Source: Micropterus salmoides
Lineage: Eukaryota; Chordata; Actinopteri; Centrarchiformes; Centrarchidae
Length of the DNA: 64,000 nt
Direction: 5' to 3'
Assembly: GCF_014851395.1 (NCBI RefSeq)
Contig: NW_024041262.1
Span: forward strand, 631,377-695,376
In this document: positions 25,690-34,624 of the stretch, piece by piece
Numbering within the stretch: position 1 is the first letter of the stretch
Layout: each line of letters opens with the position of its first letter
The notes under the pieces: model-generated
What the model saw: the letters and a program-made list of their open reading frames with translations, nothing else
Told to the model about the DNA's origin: nothing
Databases searched by the model: none
Translations under genes and position numbers: made by a program

Positions 25690-26020
25690 GTATTTACATT
25701 TACCTGTACTCGTTTGGCAGACACTTTTATCCAAAGCGTCTTACATTTGAGAAAAACATACAAGCATCAATACAGTAAGAGATCTACAAGTGACAATAAA
25801 TACTAGTTAGAGCAATTAGCACGCCCAGCATCAATAAGGTAAATACCTAGGGAAAGAAGTAAGAGTTAACAAATAGTGCAATCAATACAAGAGAATTGTA
25901 AGGAGATAGAAGAAGAAGAGCACAGGAAGTGCAGAGGTTAGGGGTTAGAGGGGTTATAAGAGGAAGCGTTCTCGGAAGAGCTTCGGGATGGCAGAGCCAC
26001 GCGGTATTCGTAGGAGGAGC
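25690..26020 (-). repeat. LINE/SINE-tail-related dispersed repeat
   Basis: Read on the minus strand, GACGCTTTGGATAAAAGTGT then CTGCCAAACGAG is the fish tail word also present in the SINE at 40136 and near 34650. The adjoining sequence (plus strand GTTAGAGGGGTTATAAGAGG, TCGGAAGAGCTTCGGGATGG) resembles a longer repeat that accompanies this tail in fish. Boundaries are approximate and no protein is encoded. Confidence 0.5.
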
Positions 26021-26860
26021 ATCGTTGCCAAGAAGGAACGTAAACATATCTGACAGTATTTTTTACACATGTTGATTCCTGCCTACAATTTCACGTTGCT
26101 AATAAAGTCTTTTCTTCTGTAATACTGTCACTTACATTTTTTTTCTACATTCTTTAAAGTAAAGATGACTCATTCCCTTTTACATATTTTGTTGCCAAAA
26201 ATGCACACATTCGACCCTTCAAGCCAAAAATGTAGGGTGGTTTACAGTAAAAGGAAACTGAATTACAAAAAACAATGGATTTCACATTGTCTACTGTATG
26301 CAGGTAGAGCTGAAACATGAAAAGTAATGCAGTTTTTGTAATGCCATCAAATGTTTGTATTTAGAAAGTCGTTGTGCTATGATTGATTGCTTTGACAGTA
26401 TGATTTTATTTTGAGTCGGTTTTGCTGTGTTTTGATAGAGTTTGTGTATGTAGAGAACGTGTTTTTAAATTTAAATTTTCGAATGTTTAAAGAACAAAAT
26501 GTGTTTTTAGCAGAAAATTTACTATTTGGCTAATTGTGTGAGGTAGGTGTGTTGCTGTGTTAAGAGTTTGATAAAGTATCTTAAGTTTAGTTAAATGCTT
26601 GTTAGTAATTGAAAAACTGTAGTAGGTTGACAAAATATTCTTGTAAAATGAGAACTACTGACTTACACCAGACTGGCAGGCTGAAGATTAGATATCTCAA
26701 AATAATCATTTTATCGTCCAGTTGTCAACTGCAACTGTGATTATGGACCCTCGCCAAAACTGCCTGTTAGCAATAATATCTGGACCGCAGCCACATTATG
26801 GTGCTTTGATAGCGGCAAAAAATATAAATAAATAAATACTTTGATCGCTGTGCTGAAATA
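26021..26860. other. No gene seen
   Basis: AT-rich sequence ending in the TA target dinucleotide (26859-26860) of the Tc1 element. No coding frame supported. Confidence 0.5.
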
Positions 26861-27540
26861 CAGTGCCTTGCAAAAGTATTCGGCCCCCTTGAACTTTTCG
26901 ACCTTTTGCCACATTTCAGGCCTCAAACATAAAGATATAAAACTGTAATTTTGTGGGACACAATTATGAAGTGGAACGAAATTTATTGGATATTTCAAAC
27001 CTTTTTAACAAATAAAAAACTGAAAAATTGGGCGTGCAAAATTATTCAGCCCCTTTACTTTCAGTGCAGCAAACTCTCTCCAGAAGTTCAGTGAGGATCT
27101 CTGAATGATCCAATGTTGACCTAAATGACTAATGATGATAAATAGAATCCACCTGTGTGAAATCAAGTCTCCGTATAAATGCAACTGCTCTGTGATAGTC
27201 TCAGAGGTCCGTTTAAAGCGCAGAGAGCATCATGAAGAACAAGGAACACACCAGGCAGGTCCGAGATACTGTTGTGGAGAAGTTTAAAGCCGGATTTGGA
27301 TACAAAAAGATTTCCCAAGCTTTAAACATCCCAAGGAGCACTGTGCAAGCGATAATATTGAAATGGAAGGAGTATCAGACCACTGCAAATCTGCGAAGAC
27401 CCGGCCGTCCCTCTAAACTTTCAGCTCATACAAGGAGAAGACTGATCAGAGATGCAGCCAAGAGGCCCATGATCACTCTGGATGAACTGCAGAGATCTAC
27501 AGCTGAGGTGGGAGACTCTGTCCATAGGACAACAATCAGC
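26861..27540 (+). mobile_element. 3'-truncated Tc1-like transposon
   Basis: The element starts CAGTGCCTTGCAAAAGTATT right after TA (26859-26860), the Tc1/mariner target. A noncoding leader (26861-27231) precedes the transposase start at 27232. The sequence follows the Tc1 family up to about 27540, after ACAACAATCAGC, and then abruptly becomes unrelated DNA. The catalytic half, right inverted repeat and right TA are missing. Few disruptions in the retained part suggest a young insertion that was truncated. Confidence 0.93.
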
Positions 27541-27588
27541 CTGAATGCATCTAATACTACAAGACTCAAGCAGTACTTGCAACTTTGA
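27232..27588 (+). pseudogene. Truncated Tc1-like transposase, DNA-binding half
   Basis: A 118-codon frame whose first 103 or so residues are the Tc1 transposase N-terminus. MKNKEHTRQVRDTVVEKF opens the first helix-turn-helix, KISQALNIPRSTVQAII is its recognition region, and GRPSKLSAHTRRRLIRDA begins the second (GRPSK is the AT-hook-like linker). Identity stops at VHRTTIS; the last 15 residues (from LNASN) are foreign sequence read to a chance stop. The DDE catalytic domain, normally to about 340 residues, is absent, so it could at most bind DNA. The start at 27232 fits the family's usual MKN or MKT opening. Confidence 0.92.
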
Positions 27589-27890
27589 GATTACTGTAAA
27601 TACAACATTTCACATTTGAAAGAGGAGCTAGATTCTTGTTCAGCTTACATTTATTTACATGTCTGGTCTGGTTTAATCATTTCAGACACGCTGACTGTAA
27701 CTACAGACAAGCGGCTCGCAGAATATGTTAAACACTACAGTTTAATGGCTCATTAACGTTAGCGCTCCTCCACTGATAAACATGGCATTAGCTAGCTTTG
27801 TGGCTAATTTAGCAACGAGCAGCGTTAGCTGCTGTACGTGATGTTAAAGATTATTTAGAAGTGATGAACTAGGGAGAAATGATAGGACTG
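27541..27890. other. Probable interior of an older hAT-like element (left of DIRS)
   Basis: No gene. If the hAT-like terminus at 30535-30633 belongs with this DNA, this is the left interior of that element. It would then be cut by the Tc1 truncation on one side and the DIRS insertion on the other. This is inference; no left terminus was found. Confidence 0.3.
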
Positions 27891-27912
27891 TTCCCCTTCG
27901 AGGGAACTCGAA

Positions 27913-28070
27913 CTGCGTCGGTTACAACACTATGGTAACGCCTCTAGGCGTAGCAGGTCTGAACGTGAATGAAATCACTCCAATCCTATTGGCTTGTTGC
28001 TAGAACGGTAAGGTGTGACGGAATAACCGGAGGAGTATAAAGCACACCTGTACACACTCATCATTAGCTT
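27913..28070 (+). repeat. DIRS left inverted terminal repeat
   Basis: 158 bp from CTGCGTCGGTTAC to CATCATTAGCTT. It is the reverse complement of 29938-30095 with 4 mismatches that I can count (about 97% identity). In DIRS elements such repeats template completion of the ends during replication. The segment also holds GGAGTATAAAGCAC, a possible TATA-type promoter word. Confidence 0.95.
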
Positions 28071-28198
28071 TTTTCTATTCAGCAGGGGCTCTGTATGTTG
28101 TTTGAAGAAAGCTCCAGTCCTACAAGCAGTGTGTCTTACCTGAAGAAGAAGTCTACCAGCATGTCCGGCAACCAGATGTACAGAAGGGGTGTTTTTTC

Positions 28199-28960
28199 TT
28201 GCCCTCGGTACATCACGGAGGAGATTCTCATGCGATGTGTGTCTCATGTTTGGGGATGGAGCACGCCCGGGCAGCTAGACAAACGGCGAAGCGTTCCTGT
28301 GGTCCGCCCGGAGCAAGGTCCGGTGTTGGGACAGGAAGTTCGTACTCTGCTGAGGAAAGGGGCCGTGGAACGTGTCTTCCCCCCAGACAGAGACGCCGGT
28401 TCTACAGCCGGTACTTCATAGTCCCCAAGAAGGACGGAGGGCTGTGCCCTATTTTGGATCTGCGGGTTCTAACTGGTCTCTGAGGAGATTCAGGTTCAAG
28501 ATGCTCATCATCCCCGCCATCGTGACGCACATCCAATCCGAGGATTGGCAGGGGCTGAGGCCCGGGGAATGGAGACTTCACCCCGAAGTGGTGGAGCTCT
28601 TGTGCGAAGAGTTCGGCCCCATAGACGTGGATCTGTTTGCGTCTCAAGAGACTATGCACTGCCCGCTATGGTTTTCTCTCGTTCCTCCAGCCCCGCTGGG
28701 TCTGGACGCCATGGTACATTCGTGGCTGAGGCTACGTCTGTACGCTTTTCCCCCAGTCGCTCTGCTCCCGGGGGTTCTGGAGCGGGTCCGCCAGGACAAT
28801 GTCAGCCTACTGCTCGTAGCCCCGTTCTGGCCAACCCGGGTGTGGTTCTCGGACATCATGATCGCTCCTGGACGGCCCGCCGTGGCGGGTCCCTCTGAGG
28901 AGAGACCTGCTGTCTCAGGCGCAGGGCCGGGTTCTTCACCCTTGCCCCGCCATATGGCGA
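28199..28960 (+). pseudogene. DIRS gag-like, RT and RNase H remnants
   Basis: Pieces in order across three frames. MCVSCLGMEHAR near 28235-28270 is a gag-like Cys/His motif. EVRTLLRKGAVERV follows near 28340, then FYSRYFIVPKKDGG and PILDLRVL near 28400-28470 (start of RT). After a one-base shift near 28480 comes RRFRFKMLIIPAIVTHIQSE. At about 28549 the frame jumps straight to QGLRPGEWRLHPEVV, VDLFASQETMHCPLWFS and LLLVAPFWPTRVWFS, the end of the RNase H region. The RT palm with its YIDD motif and most of RNase H are therefore missing from one in-frame deletion. It cannot encode an active polymerase. Confidence 0.88.
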
Positions 28961-28974
28961 CTGTGGGTCTGGCC

Positions 28975-29760
28975 CCTGAGGGGGCACAGTACCTAGAGGC
29001 GGGTCTAACAGCCGGAGCAGTCGAGACCCTCCTCAGCTCCAGGGCCCCGTCCACACGGATCCTCCGTGGTGCCCGGAGGATGAGACCTGCGACTCGGTCC
29101 AAGGTTCCCACTTGGGATCTGGCGGTGGTTCTTGGGGCGTTGGCTGAGGCCCCCTTCGAACCCCTGGAGTCAGCTGAGGCTAAGCACTTCACCCTCAAGA
29201 TGGCCTTTCTCCTTGCTATCACCTCTCTGAGGAGGGTGGGGGATCTCCAAGCGCTTTAGGTTTCTCCGCAAGCCTGGAGTTTGCCCCGGGGAATATTAGG
29301 GCTATCCTGCACCCTTCTTGCCTTCTTGTGCGGCAGGGTCCACAGTGCTGCAGGCATTTCATCCTCCACCTCATGTGACGGCGGAGGACGGGAGACTTCA
29401 TCTGCTCTGCCCTGTCAGAGCACTGAGTGTTACACTCTGAGGTCCTCCCGTTGGAGGAAGGCTGACCAGCTGCTAGTGTGTTTTGGGTCCCCCAGGGCTG
29501 GGCTCCCTGCATCCAAACATACTATTAGCAACTGGATTGTTCAGACTATATCCCTGGCCTATCAGGTGCGCTGTTTGCCTTCACCTGTGGCTGTGAGGGC
29601 TCATTCTACCAGAGGCATGGCGGCCTCTCGAGCCCTCCTTTCCGGGGCCTCTTTGCAGGATGTTTGTTAGCGGCTGGCTGGGCCACTCCACACACATTCA
29701 TTGGGTTTTACAGTCTTGACCTTCCTTCGGCACCTGGCACTCGTGCGCTCTCCTCTTAGT
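28975..29760 (+). pseudogene. DIRS tyrosine recombinase, disrupted
   Basis: LSSRAPSTRILRG (N-terminal SAM-like part) is followed, after a shortened stretch, by VPTWDLAVVLGALAEAPFEP and FLLAITSLRRVGDLQAL. That last segment carries the first catalytic Arg of the R-H-R-Y set. A TAG at 29257-29259 interrupts it. The frame resumes with SSRWRKADQLLVCFGSPRAG, ISNWIVQTISLAY and VRAHSTRGMAAS, which holds His-x-x-Arg. A one-base loss near 29670 places the terminal GFYSLDLPS, with the nucleophilic Tyr, in another frame. All four catalytic positions can be located, but not in one reading frame. In intact DIRS elements this enzyme inserts the circular DNA intermediate. Confidence 0.88.
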
Positions 29761-29835
29761 CGTGCCACTTTATTGCACACTGGGGCAGGCGGGGTTTTCG
29801 GCACGGTTTAGTGGGTATCTCGTTCCCATAGTGTC

Positions 29836-29894
29836 GTAACCGACGCAGTTCGAGTTCCCTCGAAGGGGAATGTCTCGGGTTACGTATGTAACCC
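29836..29894 (+). repeat. DIRS internal complementary region
   Basis: Bases 29836-29870 are the exact complement of the left end (27891-27925). Bases 29871-29894 are the exact complement of the right end (30123-30146). The two blocks abut at 29870/29871, reproducing the joined ends of a circular intermediate. This is the diagnostic DIRS feature and also fixes the element's outer borders. Confidence 0.93.
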
Positions 29895-29937
29895 AGCCGC
29901 ACCTCTCACCCCGCCTGAAGCGCCTGCTTCATAGTTT

Positions 29938-30095
29938 AAGCTAATGATGAGTGTGTACAGGTGTGCTTTATACTCCTCCGGTTATTCCATCACACCTTAC
30001 CGTTCTAGCAACAAGCCAATAGGATTGGAGTGATTTCATTCACGTTCAGACCTGCTATGCCTAGAGGCGTTCCCATAGTGTCGTAACCGACGCAG
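29938..30095 (-). repeat. DIRS right inverted terminal repeat
   Basis: Reverse-complement partner of 27913-28070. The remaining right end (30096-30146) contains its own foldback potential: GGGTTAC and GTAACCC around ATAC, with TGTCTCG at its left edge matching CGAGACA at its right. Confidence 0.95.
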
Positions 30096-30146
30096 TGTCT
30101 CGTTCCCCTTCTCGGGGAACCAGGGTTACATACGTAACCCGAGACA

Positions 30147-30534
30147 TTTGTTAGAAATACCACACTGTTTCAGAAATAAATCTACAATCACTTCTGTCAA
30201 CAGCGTAGCCTCCACCACTCAGCTACCATAACATTAAACTGCTGTGAGCCTGGAGGAAGACGGGAAAGGGCAGTGAAAAACGGGAGGCTTAGCAAGTCTG
30301 GTCATTGAGAGGAGTAGTAATGAGGGCTGTTTTTATAATTATTATACTCATGTAATTAACGTGACAAATGACCAACTCAGCCACTTTTCTTCACTGCGTG
30401 CTCCGGTGGACTCTGATTAGATGATTGTTTTCTTTTGTGGTTTTTGGGGTGTGCCAGTAGTTTGAACAACTCTGGTGGCCAAACTATGAAACAACCATGA
30501 CATGAGTAAATTATCTGTCCCTCTGTTTCTTTTT
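30147..30534. other. No gene seen; right interior of probable older hAT-like element
   Basis: No supported frame. It links the DIRS right edge to the hAT-like terminus that ends at 30633, so it may be part of the element into which DIRS inserted. Confidence 0.3.
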
Positions 30535-30633
30535 TAATAGTCATAAATCGGCTGTTATGAAGGCCGATGCTGATATGCAATTAGCTCATATTGGCTGATA
30601 ATATCGGTCGGAAGATAAATCGGTTGGGCTCTA
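30535..30633. mobile_element. hAT-like terminal fragment
   Basis: Repeated ATCGGCTG, GCCGAT and ATATCGGTCGG words end in CGGTTGGGCTCTA at 30633, the style of a common fish hAT terminus. No mirrored left end was seen upstream, and the Tc1 truncation at 27540 may have removed it. Confidence 0.5.
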
Positions 30634-32386
30634 ATATAAAGTAACTACAACTCAAACACGAGGTAAAAATTCACTTTATAGTAGCTGGCACTTATTGTGA
30701 CCAAGATGCATATGTGTAAATGTTTTAGTGAGTCTCAGTGAAAATGTCATGCTACGCTCAGGAATTATGACTTTAACAACAATGGAAAAAGGAGAAGGGT
30801 TTAGATCTATGTACATTTTAACATCAGTCAGCTGAAGTCTCTACAGTCAGTACGTTAAACATAAACATAATAAATATGGATTGTACAAAATCAACAAAAA
30901 AGGCAAAAATAAAAATGAACTTTGTATTCAGTCTAAACACACCTCAGCAGATACTGGTTTCACTTTTGTATTTCAAAACCTGAATTTAGAAATCCAGGAT
31001 AACAGAACAAGCGAGGCTTGACCTAGTGTGATCAGTGCATCCTCCACTATGGGCCTTTCCGAAACTGCTTGCTACTCCCTCTCCCTATCTACTTCCACTC
31101 CGTTTGCGCGTTCATGCGAAGGGTCCGCCACATTGAGTGCCATCCAGACCCCATGAGGGCGAAGTGGTAGTGGGTTGGTAAACACTCAAATGCCGAGTGA
31201 GCACCAATGTCGGCTTGTTGAAGGTGTGTGACACCCTTTGCTGCATGATGGGGGACTTTTTTTCAAAGGTGAGTTCCGTGTGACTTCGCCGGTTAACATG
31301 TAGGATTTTTTTATTCCGAAACTACACTAACATTTCATATCACCATTCACAACGTAGCCCAAAGGTTATATTGCGTTTAATAAAAAAATGCTCTTGTCTG
31401 ATAGACAATACAACTATTGTTTTTATTGAATTGTATTCATCTTATACAAAAATCTTCAGCCAAAACAAAATGGCCTACATTAAACGACTATTCAAAACAT
31501 GCTGAACTAGAAGAAATATGTAATATTGTCATAATATTGTGTGGAATAAATGTTTTTGCAGTTCACCTTGCACAATAATTATTTATAAAAAGTTATGTGC
31601 ATTTTCATCTGTGCCATACTACAATTATAGACTGTGATAATAGTGAAAATAGAGGATATCTGTAAAAATAAAGAGAACATGTTTATATGTAGAAGAATTC
31701 AGACAGTGTATTGTCTAACACATGAAAGCAAGCTCTCTGGCTCCAACAGACATCACAGCCTTCTCACCCCACATACATTCATCTCAGTGCCAACACACAT
31801 GTCAGCCAAGCCTCTCCTACAGCGCGCGCACACACACACACACACACACACAGAGAGAGAGTTGCTTTGGTCCACTGTCCGGGATCAAGCCAAGGTCAGC
31901 CTTGTGATTAGCGCTTAGCGCTTGAGGCTAGCACTGGCAGGCAGTTTCCCCTTAATGAAGCCATCACTGCATGGAGAGAGCTAGAGAAATACTGCCAGTC
32001 AGCCCAACTGGACCTGCCTGATCTACAGCTGCAGCAGTCTACACATCAGCATGCTAAGGAAATATACGGAGATGGGGTAGAAGAATAGTTAAACTGTCAG
32101 TGAGTGACAGGCTAATAACATAATGCTAGCTTCTACTTTATTGGCATTTGGAAAGTGACACATTGTTTAACACTTCCTTTGTACAATTTTTACTAGTCAT
32201 TTTAGTATGTAGTCTGAATTTCTGTAATTCTCCTTCTGCTTCTATAAAAATGACCATGAACATCTTAGGTACACTGAACTCATGTCTTTGATTTTTTGTA
32301 GTAATTTGGGAATATAGCAACCTTGGAAAATTTTACATTCTACAAATAAAAGACAATTACAAATGTTTAGGGCTTATTCCATTCAT
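30634..32386. other. No gene seen; one weak MITE-like patch
   Basis: AT-rich unique DNA. At about 31045-31330 a more GC-rich patch opens with GGGCCTTTCCGAAACTGC and closes near ATTCCGAAACTACAC on the same strand. It could be a PIF/Harbinger-like fragment, but no matching termini or duplication were found. A CA/GA tract lies at 31825-31862. Confidence 0.4.
31825..31862. repeat. (GC)n-(CA)n-(GA)n compound microsatellite
   Basis: Three dinucleotide types in direct succession: GCGCGCG, then about 11 CA units, then five GA units. Confidence 0.93.
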
Positions 32387-33402
32387 ACAGAGTGCAATTG
32401 CAGTAAAATCAGCATACCCAAATTAACACTGTGGATTTCAACACTTTTAAAGTGTCTATATGGGTCCATACCAAAGAGTGGTACTTTAACTCTTTTTGGA
32501 GTGTTGGTAACTTAACACTAATTTAGTGTAATTTTTGACTTTTTCTGGAGTTATAATTTAACACTTCTTGACACCGACCAGTGTTAGTTTTTCATAACAC
32601 TTCTATGTAGTGTTTGACATTAACTCTCTCAGAGGATCATTTGTTAACTACATAAGTGTTAGCCTCATCACATTTAAAGGTGTAAATACAGCTTGTCCAT
32701 ATTCCTAAAAAATATTTGGGAAATAAAGTTTGCAAAATATAAGTGTTATGGGTCTTTCAACAACAGCCCCGCTGCACTATGAAACCCATTATTTCCAATG
32801 GCTTATGCTGCGCCAGGGCTGTTTTTTGCTGAATTGAGCAACACTTGTGCATGCTGCGGTATAAGTTCAACTTTGTTCAACTTTTGTGCTAAACCCACTG
32901 GCCAGCACCAGTCACATTGTTTCCCATCTGAAAAGCCCATTAGGGTGGCTATTAAGAGTGTGGCGACACACTCTTAATAACTTAACAGTTATGGTGGTGA
33001 TGGCTCACCATTGCAAAACGACCAGATGCCAGTAGAGCAATGTCAAAATAAAATACAACATTTACAGATTCTGCTTCAATTACCTATCAAACAGTTGTTA
33101 AAGTTTAGAACCATCAAAAGCACGGCCCCTAGTTTCCCATCAGTCAGTGGAGTGACATTAACACTTCAAGTGTAAAAGCCAGGATCAGATTTAAGAGTAA
33201 AAGGTTCAGAGTTAATATTTATACAGTTAAACTTACAGGTTTCATTTAGTAACACTTTGATTTACACTCTGTTTTGACACAAACTACTTATTAACTGAGA
33301 GTCAAACATAATTGATTTGACGCTTTCCAGAGTAGAATTAATTCTACATTTACTCAAATTTCGCTAACACCAAAAATTTTACTCTTCTCAATTTGCTGTG
33401 TA
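32387..33402. mobile_element. Candidate ~1-kb MITE rich in AGTGTTA words
   Basis: The outer ends ACAGAGTGCAATTGCAGTAA and (complement of the right end) ACACAGCAAATTGAGAAGAG followed by TAAAAT are similar enough to be decayed inverted repeats. Both outer thirds are full of TAACACT/AGTGTTA words in mixed orientation. A 13-bp hairpin (32950-32979, loop GCGA) lies near the centre. No coding frame. No target duplication was identified, and superfamily is unknown. Confidence 0.45.
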
Positions 33403-34156
33403 GTAATTTCAACTATTACTATACTATTACTACTAAACTATTTTTAGGCTTGCAAAATAAAGTAACAAATAAACATTCCAGTATTTGCAGACAGTACACC
33501 AGAAATGGATTCCTTGCAGTGCATAGAGATAAGTTAAAATAACATTTAGACTTTTATGTTTGGAAATAAAATGTAAATGTTTGTTTGTTTATGGCCCCTT
33601 ATTTTCCCAGGGAGTATCCTGGAAAGAGCTACGTGTGGTCATACTAATTATTGGAAAAATAGAGTTCTTAGACCATTTCTGTAGTTAGAGATTTTTCAGT
33701 TTTTGTTGAGTTTATGAAGTAAATGTGCAGAGAAAACTTGACTGAACTAAACAAGTTGGTGAACTACTGACCTCAGTTTTACTAAACCCCTGGCTAGAGC
33801 TCTGGCTGGGAGGCGGCGAGGTACGAACAATCTGATCCTGGAATTAAAACATTATGTATGAATGATTACACAACTGTATTAGGCAGCAGGTTGAAGATTC
33901 TGCTCCCCGAGGCTTTGCCAGTGCATGGTAAATGTTCCACTCAAATCCATGCTGTATACAGAACAGAATGCAACAGACACAAATCACTGTGATATGGAAT
34001 ACATATAATGCACAAGGCCCAAGGTTCCATTCATACATGATTTAATATATACAGAATAATATATGAAAGGCAGAGCAGGAGGAAGCTGAGTAAGTGGAGG
34101 GAGAAATGGCACAACTAGTAACAGTATCAGTGTGGAGCAGGTAGGAACAAGAAGCA
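33403..34156. other. No gene seen
   Basis: Unique-looking AT-rich sequence with no supported frame. Confidence 0.5.
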
Positions 34157-34596
34157 AAGACACTAGGATTCCTAATGGACATGGAAAATGTGCTGTTGGC
34201 TAACTCTAACTCCATGTTGTGGAGGTATCAAACATGACTGGAGATGTTTAGATCAATGACAGTTATCTGTTTAGCTGGGGCACAACATGGGTTTCTTTGA
34301 CTTTAGGAGGAATCGGACAGGAAAGATCAAAGGAAACTGAATGTTAATGTACTTAAAGTAACTTCAATATTATCTCGTACAGAGAGAATAAAAGTCCCCA
34401 AAGTTTTTCGATTTAAAGACCAGACTAATTGTTTTGTTGTCATATTTATTATCCATCAGTGAAAGACAAAAACAAAGACACTAGGATTCCTAATGGACAT
34501 GGAAAATGTGCTGTTGGCTAACTCTAACTCCATGTTGTGGAGGTATCAAACATGACTGGAGATGTTTAGATCAATGACAGTTATCTGTTTAGCTCA
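34157..34596. repeat. Duplicated block A with an L1-derived piece between copies
   Basis: A block of about 119 bp starting AAGACACTAGGATTCC and ending CTGTTTAGCT occurs at about 34158-34276 and again, essentially identically, at 34478-34596. Between them lies L1-derived DNA (34288-34465) matching the long L1 corpse at 35030-35110. The arrangement is A1, L1 piece, A2, long L1, which looks like a tandem duplication followed by different deletions in each unit. Confidence 0.85.
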
Positions 34597-34624
34597 TTAA
34601 TTTCATTACATAATACAAGATTCA

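Larger units (their letters stand above)
27891..30146 (+). mobile_element. DIRS-type tyrosine-recombinase retrotransposon, internally deleted
   Basis: A GC-rich 2.26-kb island in AT-rich DNA with full DIRS terminal architecture. Inverted terminal repeats lie at 27913-28070 and 29938-30095. An internal complementary region (29836-29894) is complementary to both extreme ends. Between them lie broken gag-like, reverse transcriptase, RNase H and tyrosine recombinase pieces. Autonomous DIRS elements are roughly 5-6 kb, so over half is gone, including the RT catalytic core. Flanks show GTT at the left edge and ATT at the right edge and no longer direct repeat, as expected for recombinase-mediated rather than integrase-mediated insertion. 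Confidence 0.94.

Noticed and set aside
28644..29222. 192-codon minus-strand frame inside the DIRS element
   Set aside because: It is the antisense shadow of the GC-rich plus-strand DIRS coding remnants.
31045..31330. PIF/Harbinger-like MITE
   Set aside because: Only the opening words look familiar; no mirrored termini or 3-bp duplication could be found.
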